DNA of 64,000 nucleotides from Coptis chinensis. Taxonomy: Eukaryota > Streptophyta > Magnoliopsida > Ranunculales > Ranunculaceae. The translations under genes were made by a program, and so were the position numbers. The notes beneath the pieces are model-generated. The model was not told the origin of the DNA and did no database searches. It worked only from the letters and a program-made list of their open reading frames with translations. The stretch spans positions 31,514,501-31,578,500 of the forward strand of contig CM027379.1 of the NCBI GenBank assembly GCA_015680905.1, written 5' to 3'. Every line of letters starts with the position of its first letter. Position 1 is the first letter of the stretch. Of the stretch, positions 46,465-57,825 are shown one piece after another.

Positions 46465-46926
46465 AGTCTCATGAATAATGACATTCTTGTTACAAAAGTC
46501 CTGGAAGGGGTTAGACTCATATTCTCCACCCCTATCAGACCGAAGTCTTTTAATCTTACAGTTAAGCTGGTTTTCAACTTCAGCTTTGTACTTGAGAAAC
46601 ATCTCACCTGCCTCATGCTTGTTTCTAAGTAAATATACCATATATGGTGTACCTAGAGAAGTCATCTATGAATGTAATATAATAAAACTTCCCCCCTTTA
46701 GACATGGTACTTCTGAATTCACCCAAATCCGTACGAATAAGAGTTAGCAATCCAGTTTAGTCTCAGCACATATCTCATATTTATCATTAGAAAAATCAGA
46801 AATATCAGACAATAAACCACATGCTTTCATTCTTTTCATATACTGAACATTCACATGTCCTAGTCTACCATGCCATATATTAAAAGAGTCAAGCAAGTAA
46901 GCAGAAGCAGATTCATCTTTATTATT
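46465..46926 (-). pseudogene. copia integrase N-terminal half (with pre-integrase)
   Basis: The pre-integrase/zinc-binding part reads NIWHGRLGHVNVQYMKRM, with the two His of the HHCC motif. The following C-x2-C is damaged, reading Y-E-I-C. The catalytic core start IDDFSRYT is in one frame near 46655. KHEAGEMFLKYKAEVENQ and RLRSDRGGEYES (second catalytic Asp) are in another, so there is a frameshift near 46635. The domain is cut at 46465-46469 by the nested insertion and continues at 32876. Confidence 0.85.
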
Positions 46927-46927
46927 A

Positions 46928-47084
46928 GGGTTACATAGACTTACCCCCCCATTACTAGTTTCCAATTAGTGTTACCCCCCATCTCTTAGCCATTGGATCT
47001 TGCAATTGGGGGGGTATCACTAATATTTTTGAAAATGGGGTAACACTAATTGCAACTATTAATGGGGGTAAGTCTAACTAACCC
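46928..47084. mobile_element. Tourist-like MITE inside the copia element (157 bp)
   Basis: The termini GGGTTACATAGACTTACCCCC and GGGGGTAAGTCTAACTAACCC are inverted repeats. The flanks are TTATTA on both sides (TTA or TTATTA duplication). A second inverted pair, AATTAGTGTTACCCC / GGGGTAACACTAATT, lies inside. A TTA target and G-starting TIRs suit PIF/Harbinger-derived MITEs. It sits in the copia pre-integrase region. Confidence 0.8.
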
Positions 47085-47245
47085 TTATTAATAATAATGT
47101 TGTCAAGTACATTCAACATGAAAAGACCATTTGTTATTACAATAACCTTTCCTAACAAAACCCTCATTCTTCGTCGAGCTAACTTGTCACTCTCAAAAGT
47201 CACCTTTGACTTGACTTTTCCCGCCGTGGGGACACGAAATCAGAT

Positions 47246-47490
47246 TTAATTTAATCTCGGGAACATGCGATATATTACTAAGTGAAAGGGTTTTCCCGAA
47301 GTTAACTTCGGAAAGAATCTTGCATGTTCCCTCAACAGAACGGACCTTGAGTCACCCATATAGACCTTTTCATCTTTCACTAGTATGTAGTCTGAGAAGG
47401 CTTCAACATCACCACAAACGTGGCGGGTGGCACCATAATCTAGTACCCAGTTCTTCTTCCTAGTGGCCATGAACACTTGTGACACCACAA
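47246..47490 (-). pseudogene. copia aspartic protease region
   Basis: The frame reads NWVLDYGATRHVCGDVEAFSDY. The usual catalytic D-S-G-A is D-Y-G-A here (TCT to TAT), a key-residue loss. YMGDSRSV follows, as in plant copia. The frame is lost at about 47290. The block is continuous with the zinc knuckle region upstream. Confidence 0.85.
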
Positions 47491-48436
47491 CAGCAATAAT
47501 ATCATCTCCCTCAACTATATTAGCATTGGGAGGATCATCAGTGTCTTTCTTGTGCCTGCACTGAAAAGCCCTATGTCCAGGTTTACTACAAACATAACAA
47601 TTTCCATTGCCAGTACCATTCCTTTTAAAAGAAGTGCCTTTGACCTTGAAATTCTTATTTTTGTTGTACTTCTGCTTTTTAGAGGTTTTGTTAGATTTGC
47701 TGGGATTACCTTCAATGATATTGGCTTTAGAATGGAATTATTTAGACAACACATCATCCCGAGTCTTGTTCTTTTCCTCTATGTGAATGTGAATGATCAC
47801 ATCCTCAAGAGTCATCTGCTTGCGCTTATGCTTCATATTATTTTTATAGTGTTTCCAAGACTCGGGGAGTTTCTCAATCAAACATCCAAGTAACAAAGGT
47901 TTGAGGTGTAAATTAATACCCTCAGTTTTCAAATCATTAATCAGCACATGATAATCATGGATTTGAGACGTTACATCTCTATTCTCTCTCATCTGAAACT
48001 TTAGAAAAGTCCCAATAGCATATTTCTGAGTACCAGCATCCTCTATTATGTATTTTTTGTTCAAACTCTCCCATATATCATGTGCATTCTTATTTGAACA
48101 ATAAATATAAAAAATTTCATTGGACAAAGTATTCAAAATAGCATGACGACATACCTTATTCCTATTGAGCCAAGCAGCTTGATTTCTTTTGAAATCATTA
48201 GAACCCTCCACGGGTGTTGTATAAGTGAGATACTTTGCATAGTTGAGTACATCTAGGGATGTGAATACTCTTTCTCTTCATCGCTTGAAGTGTGAACCAT
48301 TGAAGGATTCAATCTTTGACACATTAGGTAAGTTGCGAGCATTCAATAGAGGTGCAACATCTCTCATAGTCGAAGTAACTTCCATGACTTCAGAATTGGT
48401 TTCTTTGATCGGCGTAGTGTCAACAGGTGTAGACAT
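47491..48436 (-). pseudogene. copia gag (retrotransposon capsid protein)
   Basis: Start at the ATG at 48436 (MSTPVDTTPIKET), 20 nt after the 5' LTR. It carries the plant copia gag core: FNGSHFKR-RERVF, VCRHAILNTLSNEIFYIY, DIWESLNKKY, then LPESWKHYKNNMKH. The CCHC zinc knuckle CYVCSKPGHRAFQC is at about 47596-47555. Two in-frame stops break it: TGA at 48280-48278, where the family has Trp, and TAA at 47740-47738. Otherwise the frame is continuous. Gag packages the element RNA. No standard tRNA-iMet primer site (TGGTATCAGAGC) is present between LTR and ATG. Confidence 0.9.
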
Positions 48437-48455
48437 CTTGTTCTTTCCTTAAGAT

Positions 48456-49237
48456 TGTTGTATCCGGATAAAGAAAACAATTAAAGAGATAAGGACAAAA
48501 TAAAAGGTAATAACCAAGGCGCGGATTAGGCTGTCCTTAAGGAAATATTTTGCCCCTTCCAATGGTGCAGAAAGGCAACAGTGACGTCTTCCTCACAGGA
48601 TTCAATGGTTAACAGCTGCTTGACTTTGCACTAGAACAGACTACCTTCTAGAACAACAATATAACTCTCTCTAGCGGCTGACAGGAAGAAGAGAAAAAGA
48701 AGAATAGGGATGAGGTTCTTTTTCTCTGATTCGTGTGGGGTGAGGTGAAGGGCTGTCTGGTATTCATGAGTTATGTTTCTCTGCGTCTGGAAAGGATGCC
48801 TCTCTATGGACGCACATCAGTGTTTATATAGAGGAAGGCAGTTGGTTACTAGATGGGAAAAGGACTCCTCAAAATCGGTTTCACAAACTGATAAGGTAGC
48901 AGAAACCAACTTGAAATAGGACACCCACCGAAACTTGCTGCAAAAGCAAAACAAGTTTAGGCTTTTAGTTAGCCACTACCCACAAAGCCCGAACCCAACC
49001 CAACACAACGCGGGCGCGTGTGGCTTTGGGTGAGTCCTCCCTCCTAACACAAAAGCATTATACCCTAAGGGCACGCCCTTATGGTAGAGGAATTCCTCAT
49101 ATACCTCACTTGCTAATGGTGGTTAACCAATGTGGGACTAAACACAATGCACTAAAGTGGAGAGAACACACATAGTTCATCTCTTCCACTTTGCACACAC
49201 TCACAAGTATTTCGAAATACTCTTAGAGATTCCAATA
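48456..49237 (-). repeat. copia 5' LTR (782 bp)
   Basis: It begins TGTTGTATCCGG and ends TTCCAATA, where the other LTR has TTCCAACA (one C to T change). Flanked by TTATT (49238-49242), the same five bases as before the other LTR. On the minus strand a TATATAAACACTG stretch (about 48817-48829) could be its TATA box. Confidence 0.9.
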
Positions 49238-49242
49238 TTATT

Positions 49243-49946
49243 CACCATTTTATTTGATGCTGAAAGAAGAATTGTCTCTTTTCTTTTCTTTAAAAAATAT
49301 AGTTAAATTTTGATTAGGAAATTTTAGTATAAAATATAGTCTAATCTTCAAGAGTGAAGTGACTACAGATGGAAACAGTTCATGGTGGTGTTTGGTAACT
49401 CTGGTAACAAACTTGAGATAACTACTGTCATATCTATGAAGCTTGAGATAACTTGAGATAATTAACTACTGACACACATGTAACCTAAGAAGCTTCACAA
49501 ATTGTTTGCAGGTGTTGAAAGAAAGCTTTAAAATATATTGGCTGATGCTCATAATTAATCAATCTTTTGAAGTTTCATATATATCTCCGTCACAAGTGTT
49601 CTTTCTCTGCCTCCATCATGTCTTGGAACGATGGAAGAATATATGAGAGAATACATTTTACATCCCTAGTGTATGTAGGCAAATCATTCTCAGAGAGGAA
49701 GTAAAAGGGTTCCACTTTCTCATTTAGCTGTCCAACTTAACATGTTGGCCAATACACTAAGTGAGTTTCAGCATCAGCCTTCAGTCCATTAGTTTCCATC
49801 AATTGATAAGCTGTGAGAGTAAAAATAAGGTTGTTGATATACAGGTTGACCAGTAACGCACTATACAAAGCTCTTTCGAGACCAAAACCTGGGCTATGCA
49901 AAGGTCTTTAGGGAAATGCCACGAGGTCACTTACAGTACACGTAAT
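49243..49946. other. no recognised gene
   Basis: Sequence between the copia TSD and the next CACTA element. The motif AACTTGAGATAA is repeated at about 49410-49460. Nothing else recognised. Confidence 0.6.
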
Positions 49947-49979
49947 CATCACTACACCAGTTTTGAAAAAAAAAGACAA

Positions 49980-52900
49980 AGCTACCGACACTTTTGTTTT
50001 GTCTTTTTGTGAGCACGCCCACCACGTGTCGTTGAACTCCACCTAAGCGTCGGATCACATTATCACAACCCATAGAAAAAAAAACCACATTATCCCAAAA
50101 AAATAACCTGTTTCGATCTCTCTCACCAAAATAAGAAAAAACCACTCTCAAAACCACTCTCAAAATCTTCATAATATTTGATCGATCCTCAAATCGCTAT
50201 CTTCAGCAAATCTACAATCTCTTAAGGTAATTTCAATTATTTCTTTATCAAATCTACAATCTCTTTATCAGATCTAAGCGATTTCGTTTAGATTTTAACG
50301 TTTTTTAAAGATTAATTCATATAATCTTTAAACATGTAATCAGATTCGAAATTAGTTAAACAGAGTAGTATTGTAATCAGGTTCGAAATTAGTGATTCAT
50401 TGATTTGTCAGCTGGTTTTGCGTTTGGTAATGAAACCTAATATTTATTGATGCATTGATGCATAATTAAAAGTTTAGAAATTAAAAATTACCAAATTCAA
50501 CATTGTGATGATATTGCTGAGTATTATTTGTTTCAGTTTTCATGCCATACTCAGTTTTCACTTTTAAAACTTCAGCTTCGTATAATAGGAAATATAAATT
50601 CTCCTCGTGTAACCTGTTTTTCTTCATTACTGTAGAGGTTGTGTGCAGTGAACATTGGAGACAGTGGTTTTATCGTGATAAGGAAGGAAAAAAAGATTTA
50701 TCGTTCCCCTATACAACAACGTCATTTTAACTGCCCTTATCAATTAGGAAATAGCCCCGGATGTGATCGGCCACATTCAGCTCAGGTATTTAATTGGTTC
50801 ACTTTCTAGCATAATTATCAAGTATACATAATTATCAATTATACTGCATCTTGTGGATGAAGATATGCCTGATATATAGCTAAACTAAGCAAGGATGTCA
50901 TTTTATGTCTTGTGTGTGTGTGTGTGTGTGTGTGTATACATTGTAGATAGTGGAAAAATACAAAGTGTGACCCAGTAAAGTTACAGCAATGGGATTTTAT
51001 GTCTTGGAAGAATAGGCGCAAAAAATGAGTGTTACAGCCTACATAAAAATGGTCACTAAAATTCCAAACAAAAATCAAATACTCATACATTGCAACTGGC
51101 TGATATTTCATGTAGTTACTGGTATCAGCTCAATTGAGAATGCATGGTCATGCTAGTGAAGTTAGGATCCAAGAGTATATATATATGATCTGCTAAGAGA
51201 ATGAGTCACTCGCGTTCATATGTCATCTCATCACAACTCACAACCAATCTGATCTTAGCAACAAATTGCTAAGAACATCCAAATGGAATCTAAACTGATT
51301 GTCATTGACAATCTACCGCTCTCGTATGGGTTAAAGTCCCAGGCCTCCGTCTTGAATATTGGGAGGTCGTCATACTAATTGGCAGTGGGATTACAGGATG
51401 AACATTGGGCTGTCCTATAAGAGTTGTGTCAATACCAATGTACCAATGCCTAAAAGAAAGTTTCACTAGAGTAGATTTCACAAAATAGACAGTACTTTCA
51501 TGTTTTGAGTTTATGATTTTCAATTGGCAGTAGCATCTCATTCTCAATTTGACACAATCCTATATGGTTCTTATAGTTCTGTTCTGCTCTGCTCATTGTC
51601 CATCAGCTTCAAAAATCTTTTGTTCCAGTACCCCTATTATTTCAAATTACAATCCATGGAGCACCATTTCCTCATTTGTGACAGCTAGGAGAACTTTCAG
51701 TAATTACTATTTCTGTAGCTTGGTCTTCTTTCCTAATGAAGAGGCCATTAGATATCTTTGCTGGAAAACGAATGAAAATTGATCGGGTTAATGGTCGAAC
51801 AATAATATTTCTCAACGCTCCCCACCCCTGCATTCTCTCCAACAAACAAGTGTTCTTGAAACGAAAATGAAAATTTTGAATTGGGCCTCTTCATTAGGTT
51901 GCATGGACAGAAATAAACAAGTTGCTAATATTGGTGCCGAGTGTAATATAATAACCTTAGCAAGATACCTCTGCACCATTTTCCCAACAATAACCTTTAT
52001 GGTTTTTAACTTCTTGGTGTTTCTTATATTTGCAATTTTGCATCATGGGGGAGGGATGAGATATGATACAAATACATACGCTATGTTATTGTCTAGTATT
52101 TAGGCTGGGTCGTACAGCCATGTGTCCCTCTTTAGTTTAATGTGTTGACTCAGTTGTAGATCTCATTGTGAAAAGACCTATTGCTGCGTGGTTAGAGTAG
52201 TTAGTATGTCTCGGTGTATGGGTTCAAGTACTAATTAAGATAGCGGGAGTGCCCACTATGCTTGTTCAGTTAATAGAAGTTCATTCTGGTTGTAGAGAAC
52301 TAAGTTTCTCTGTTATGTCAGACTATGCATGCATTTTGAAGATCTTTGATTAATAAATGTATTGTGTTGTTCTCCATTCTCATCTTTCTATTCCAACAAT
52401 TTTGTGGTTTCATTTTCTTACTTTCCATATTAGTTGGCTTTATACAAAGTTGGAGTTCCTTGGCTTGCATGGACTTATAAATTCCTTGAGTTGATATGTT
52501 TTGATCAGCATCAAACTATCATCTAGCTTTCCATTTTTATGTACGTAGTCACAAATATTATCAGTTACTCATTCAATTTTCTATTAACTTATGTAAACTA
52601 TTCAGCAAATTGAGTGATGACGTTGTTTTCAAAATATGTAGCAACACAATACGGAGCTTGTAGTGGATATGGTGAGGCAGCAATTTAAGAGACGGATCCA
52701 GAGAAGATCTAGAAATTGAAGGATGAGTAAGTCCCAGTTACTTTGTTACGAGTCACATTGTTTTATTTTGCATCTATACTGGTTCCTGATACCTGCGCAC
52801 TGAAAATACCCGACGTGCAGCTTTTAATGATTAACGCAGAAATTAAAAAGTGTGTTATGTTCTTCTATCCTCCTAGCCTTCTCTCTTTGGATAGCAGCTT

Positions 52901-53891
52901 TCTGCTGGTCATCATATCCTTCAAATAAATGTTCAACATCTCCCCATGTGGTCTCTGAAGTTTCTGTTTCACCTTCTGCAGGTCTCAAAAAAGGTCCAAT
53001 TTGCTTGTTCTGCCTTGACAGGTATTGATAGATAGGGAAGAAGGAGCACTCTAGAGTATATATACTTGCTTAGAATGACTAGTTATCGCCAAGTCTATAT
53101 ACTGCTTCTAGTTTAGCTTGTTTTTTTTTAAGCTGAATATAATAGCATACAGTTTTTATGGTACGGAAGGTTTTGTTTCGATAAACAGAGAAGGATGTAG
53201 AACTTACTGGTTATATAGAAGTGTAGAGAAGATGAGTAAGCACCTTGTTTTCACTTTTGGAGCTGAGAGAGAGAGGAGAGTGATGATTACCCTTGTTACT
53301 AGAATGGTATTTGGGCTGGGCCTTTATAATCGCTTTTTATTTGGGCTTGGGCCTTTAATCCAATTAAGGTTTCTGCCTTACCCAGTCGACCACAATAATG
53401 TTGGGCGGAGTAAGTCGGCAATGGTCAGTCCAAAATCCAAATAGACAGATTACCTCTCTATTTATGTCTTTTGTTTTCTTTAAGATTGTCACTCTCTAAG
53501 TTCGCTCATGGCTGAAAAAGCAAAATACCGACTTTCGTCGGGTTGTAATAATCTTGTTCCAAGCTCAGTGCAACTGTGCTTTAATAGAGTCCAGCCGGAA
53601 CTGTAATGCTGCTCATATGGGTTCCACTCCAATTGACTTCATTTATGTAATGCTGGTTTCTTTCTCAACAAAAAACCATACTTTCTAAGCTCAATTCTAC
53701 TAACAAATACCTCACATTTGGTACTAAACAGTGCACAGTTGTGGGAACTTAGTTTTTTTTTCAAGAAATTAGAGTTTGGACAGTGAGATTTTTTAGTTTT
53801 AAGACTTGGGGTTTGATAAAGTTTGGATATTTATCTGAGAAAGTGTTTATGTATATGGTGTGAGTGGGAAGAGAAGGGGAGGGAGGGGGAA
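49980..53891. other. internal CACTA sequence, mostly intron-like
   Basis: Plus-strand exon-like pieces follow splice-like signals at about 50636-50728 (VCSEHWRQWFYRDKEGKKD), about 52640-52728 (a reading with ETDPEKI-KLKDE) and about 52980-53022. None is assigned to a family. A (TG)n microsatellite is at about 50910-50935. A stretch at about 52180-52240 (TGGTTAGAGTAG then GGGTTCAAGTAC) resembles tRNA-type A and B boxes. Confidence 0.4.
50910..50935 (+). repeat. (TG)n microsatellite
   Basis: Twelve to thirteen uninterrupted TG units inside the CACTA-type element. Confidence 0.95.
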
Positions 53892-54092
53892 ATGGATAGT
53901 GAAGAAGGGCGTCGGCTTTTATTGGCTTGTGTTGTTTCGGGGACGCTTTTCGCTGTTTTGAGTTCACTTTCCTTCTTTATACTTTGGTCTGTAAATTGGA
54001 GGCCATGGAGAATTTACAGCTACTTGTTTTGGCTAGTTCATTTTGTATTACTGAATTTGAGCGCAATTGAAGTTGTTGAATGGGAAATGTAG
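53892..54092 (+). pseudogene. DEK1: DEK1-like (phytocalpain) N-terminal fragment captured in a CACTA element
   Basis: The ATG at 53892 opens MDSEEGRRLLLACVVSGTL, then FFILWSVNWRPWRIYS. Plant DEK1, a large plasma-membrane calpain needed for epidermis and aleurone identity, begins with the same arrangement: a short acidic leader, L-A-C-V-I-S-G-T-L-F, a membrane helix and the strictly conserved NWRPWRIYS. Similarity ends at IYS (54020). The rest to the stop at 54092 is unrelated. The end is followed by CTACTTG where a donor GTACTTG would be expected, so a mutated exon 1 splice site is possible. The conserved leader, Met and membrane helix identify the start of the gene. No calpain protease domain is present. 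Confidence 0.75.
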
Positions 54093-54780
54093 TATATGTA
54101 TATGTATAGTAGTAAGGTTCCACCAGGCCTAGACAAAAATAGGCATATCTTATCAGAGGTCAAAGGATGCTTGTGCCTCATAAGTGTCTCTTTTCTTTAA
54201 AGAGTTCTGTTTTTAAAGAAACATCTTATTATCTGTTTCAGGTTCTACTGAGTTTCCATTAATGAATACACAACAAGAGGCGGGAAGTCGAGGACGCAGA
54301 ATTCCATCAAGATCTGATGTATCTTGAAAGCAATTGGTACTAGAAGAATACACTATTTTCTGTTTTGTTTCTATGGATGGATATCCTGAACTTTTTAGGA
54401 ACTTAGTACCATTTATCAACTAAATGTTTTGGTTGAGTTTTCTATTTTGAGTTTTGGTTGAGTTTCTATGGATGGAATATCCTCAACTTGAATATGTTAT
54501 GAGAATCAGTGGTAGTGTTAGTGGGTTGTAAAAGTACTAAAAGAAGCTGCGATGGTTTGTTAGTAGGAGCTGAGTAACTTCTTGATGGGAACCTTTATAT
54601 TAACTGTTGCTATTAGGCTGAGACGCTGAGTAGGCTATAAAATTGTTTCTATTAGCCATTTGATGATGGATGAGGACTGGGCTTTGTCTATTACTGCACA
54701 CTTCAAAAGGCACAAGTATCTGTTTATTACTGATGATATTAATGCTACAGAACTGTAGGGGCATTTTTTGGCCCTGATTT
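54093..54780. other. CACTA internal sequence, no gene recognised
   Basis: The motif TTTGGTTGAGTTTCTATGGATGGA(A)TATCCT is duplicated near 54375 and 54460. No coding region recognised. Confidence 0.5.
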
Positions 54781-54940
54781 AGCCTTTTTTAAAAAATAAA
54801 TAAAAAAAAAGACACTTGTCAAGTGTTGTAGAAAAAAAAAGATTGCAGAAAAAAACGGGTCACCTTACGACACCCAAAAGTGTCTTTTTTTTTGAAAACG
54901 ACACCCAAAAGTGTCTTTTTTCAACAGATATGGTGTAGTG
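54781..54940. repeat. right subterminal repeats and TIR of the CACTA-type element
   Basis: AAAAAAAAAGACACTTGTC, ACGACACCCAAAAGTGTCTTTTTT and GAAAACGACACCCAAAAGTGTCTTTTTTC precede the terminal TATGGTGTAGTG. GACAC...GTGTC makes each unit partly palindromic. Confidence 0.85.
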
Positions 54941-55941
54941 CATGCCGTCCAATTAATTTGACGACACTATCAATTGAAACCAATTGATTGTATTCTTTTA
55001 ATAAATAAAAAAAACAAGTTGTACTTTTTGAAACAATAAACAAGTTTCTTGTATTATTTGGTCATTATCTCTTCTGTATATACTAAATAAGCATGGAGTG
55101 AGAATGCCAAGCTTTTCAGATCATAATTTCAAGATGGTGAATGTTATGCTATCAAGGTTTAAATCTTATTCCTTGCCAATCTTATTAGTGGGATTCATCA
55201 CATGAACAGGGTCGATAATGTCCCAGAATCCGTTTGCATCAGCTGTCACTCTGTCAGTCTAATTACCCAGAGGTTGTTGTGGGCAGAAAACACGGAAACA
55301 TACATCCACGTAGATACTCAGTAGTTATAAGACAATCAGAACTCACAGAATAACAACCAGAAGGAAGAACTGTACTTCCATTTCGAAATAAAACATGTGA
55401 GTCCATAAGACCATAACTGAAGCCAAAGCTAAATTGTTAAGTAACACAAGACAATCTACTTTGGCACTGCAAAAGAAAACTCCAACATCGATCAAGGTCG
55501 ACATGAAATCTCTGCTGCTCCAGCTTTCCGGATGCTAGATCAATGACGCCCTGACAATTATAGACAAAGTAAGGTACAATTTCGATGTGCTTGACAAGTG
55601 AATGCTCAGCCAATTGTAATAATCTGTACGTACTAGGAAATAAACAATAATGCAACGAGTTGTGGGCAAGATTGGGCATCGACATCTCTGGCTCATCATT
55701 GCCAAGTATATATAAGCTTGAGCTTCTAATGAAAGAGGATATGGATTTCTATATCTGCTGGACAAAAACTATCCACTTTTCAGACCCTTCCGAGGCAGCC
55801 AGGCAGGTATCATAGATTTTCTTGATTAGTAATGGCGTGTATGATAATTACTGAAAGACATGTTACATTTGTTTCAATCTCATTACTAATTATGTGCAAT
55901 CAATCTCAAAATATGTTGACCAACTAAAATAAATTTACGGG

Positions 55942-56139
55942 CTAAGAGGGGGATGGAAATAAAAGGACATTACAATTTGGTCCCCTTGGTTCATCATTGG
56001 TAGGGAATATTGCCTTTCTGGAAGCAGCAGCTGCTAGGATTGAGCTCAAGAGTATAAAAAGATAGAAGACACAAAACAACCAGAAAGATTGGTTGAAGAA
56101 ACCCTGTCGAAAATCTGTCACATGTGAAGGAATCTTCAT
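55942..56139 (-). CDS. small signal-peptide-like ORF, copy B (65 aa)
   Basis: Same start as copy A (MKIPSHVTDFRQGFFN), then FWLFCVFYLFILLSSILAAAA, a hydrophobic helix ending in small residues as in a signal peptide. A polar segment (SRKAIFPTNDEPRGPNC) and a short tail follow. Compared with copy A there is one codon fewer in the helix and nine more after it, both in frame. Downstream on the same strand, 55437-55685 is another open block (LAEHSLVKHIEIVPYFVYN), which could be a second exon, though copy A has a 1-nt indel there. Function unknown. Confidence 0.45.
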   Translation of the reverse strand: MKIPSHVTDFRQGFFNQSFWLFCVFYLFILLSSILAAAASRKAIFPTNDEPRGPNCNVLLFPSPS

Positions 56140-56642
56140 GGTGAAATATTTGATATTTGTAATGGCAAAATCTAATTAAGCACTCGTCAGTTCTCACCAC
56201 TCAAAGTTCCTCGACAACTATTAATAGCAGAATAGCTAGGACTTAGTCAGACTTTGGAGGGTACGCAAGACTTCAAGCATACCCTTCTGAGGCGCAAGAG
56301 TTTAAAACGTGTACAGATTTCAGGAGACTTGTCCGCCACGCTTGACTTTAGAGAGACTTAAATTGCTTTGGTTTCATTACAACAACCTGTTTCAAACATT
56401 CAAGTGGAAACTAGCAAAAGAAAATAAAAGTCATTGATTTGAATCGGTCTAGGTTCTTGCAATGACTTTGCAAAACTCATGTTTAAGGGTAGCATATGTA
56501 TAAGAGCATCTTCAACGCAATTACTTGATTTGGAGTGCAAAGTGATGTCATCCACTTAAAAAATGATGCTAGTTGAAGTATGAAAATTTTTCTGCACCAA
56601 TGCACCACACTCCAAATTATTGTTTTATAATGAAATCTATCC

Positions 56643-57200
56643 TGTAAAGGGGCGTTTTGGTATTTCCTTTACATACAAAGGGAAGGGGAGAAATGATTAG
56701 ATTATAGTTGAGACCGAGTTCGTCGAGGAGCGAACTGCCTACATATCTTCTCTGGATTCTGGGGGGAGAGAAGAATTAGGTCTGGCGTAGTTCATATGGG
56801 AAGTATTTATAGGTGATGAAAGTGAATCCTCACCCAACACGTGTGTAAAGGACAACACAAATGTAGGGTCAGGATTGAGGAGGCGTGTGAGAATTGTGTT
56901 TATAGGTCTGCTGTAATGATGGGGATTAGTAGCCTGACTTAGTAGCTTGCGGCAGTGGTCAGTAGCTGGCGGCAGTGATTTGCGTACGTGTAGATTCCTT
57001 CATGATTACTTCTAGAAGATAAGATGATTCACGCTGTAGATTGGTCTGTATGATGATGCGAACTATTTGGGACCGATCTCGTAGCGTGGAGATGCGATCT
57101 GGTGACATAGGTCGGCGAGGTGTATCAGAAATCGGTGTGGTATTTCCACCATGCTGAGCACGTGCCTGATATTCCTGAAGGAGAATATCACTCCCTTACA
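56643..57200. mobile_element. solo LTR (558 bp) nested in the Harbinger-type element
   Basis: It runs TGTAAAGGGGCG to CACTCCCTTACA with inverted TGTAA(A)GGG ends, and begins TG and ends CA. The flanking pentamers are TATCC (56638-56642) and TATCT (57201-57205), a four-of-five match consistent with an aged TSD. It is GC-richer than its host. The family is unknown. Confidence 0.65.
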
Positions 57201-57399
57201 TATCTTATAGACATAATTCACTTACGGTAAAATGTTACGACTCCTTTTTCCTTTCTACCACCCCATATCTGGTCTATATACCTTACCACTCTCTACCTTA
57301 CATCTTTCTACAAAAAAAAAAAAAAAAACCTTAGTTCCACCCATTTATGATAATCCCAATTTTAGCACAATGATTTTTGGTGTAAATTCATCTCTTCAT

Positions 57400-57610
57400 G
57401 AAATTGAGATGGATGAGTCAAATCAAGATCAAACACTACTTGCTCATTTCATTCAAACAAATCACACGATAATTGGGAATTTGAGGTTAATGAAAACGAT
57501 GAAGGAAGGTTCCAACGGTTCCTTGGTCGGCATCGCAAAATTCGTTGTAGGCAGACTCATATAGTTTTTCAGGCTGCTTTGATAGATCATTTGTGGGAAT
57601 TGTGTGGGCA
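57400..57610 (+). pseudogene. Harbinger transposase remnant (C-terminal end)
   Basis: A plus-strand reading from about 57488 gives NENDEGRFQRFLGRHRKIRC, then THIVFQAALIDHLWELCG. This resembles the end of plant Pong/Harbinger transposases (F-x-x-F-L-x-R-x-x-x-I, ...LQ-x-D-L-I-E-H-L-W). The stretch upstream from 57411 (MDESNQDQTLLAHFI) is in another frame. No DDE catalytic core is present between the TIRs, so the element is non-autonomous. Confidence 0.5.
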
Positions 57611-57825
57611 AAATTAATTCAGCAATGGTTAATATGTGCTGCTCTATGTCACTTTCTTATTTTGGTGCAAGTTTGTTTCACTTATTATTTTGTTGTAAGT
57701 TATTTTGAACTGAATGTGAAATGGTTTTTTCAACTGAATGTGAAGTATTGCTTTGTTCAGGCTTTTTCTTTAACGGACATGCTTGAAGGCAGCTTATATA
57801 TAGTGTCTTGAACAACCTGTTCCTG

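Larger units (their letters stand above)
29734..49237 (-). mobile_element. Ty1/copia retrotransposon, decayed, interrupted by nested elements
   Basis: It is bounded by related LTRs beginning TGTTGTATCCGG (29734-30111 and 48456-49237) and by the 5-bp TSD TTATT (29729-29733 and 49238-49242). On the minus strand it encodes, in copia order, gag with a CCHC knuckle, protease, integrase, reverse transcriptase and RNase H, all with stops or frameshifts. The integrase region is split by a 13.6-kb insertion (32877-46464), so the copia element itself is about 5.9 kb. A 157-bp MITE (46928-47084) adds a further break. Confidence 0.93.
49950..54940. mobile_element. non-autonomous CACTA-type transposon carrying host-gene sequence
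   Basis: The ends are CACTACACCAG (49950) and TGGTGTAGTG (54940), i.e. inverted CACTACACCA, with the 3-bp duplication CAT at 49947-49949 and 54941-54943. Subterminal motifs repeat at both ends: GACACTTTTG and AAAAAAAAGAC on the left, and CGACACCCAAAAGTGTC twice on the right. No TNP2 or TNPA motif is present in 4,991 bp, so it must be mobilised in trans. Inside lies the start of a DEK1-like gene (53892-54020) and several exon-sized pieces of unknown origin. This is a Pack-CACTA-type structure. Confidence 0.88.

Noticed and set aside
52180-52230. tRNA gene
   Set aside because: Box-like words exist but no cloverleaf or proper acceptor stem can be drawn. Kept only as a weak SINE-like observation.
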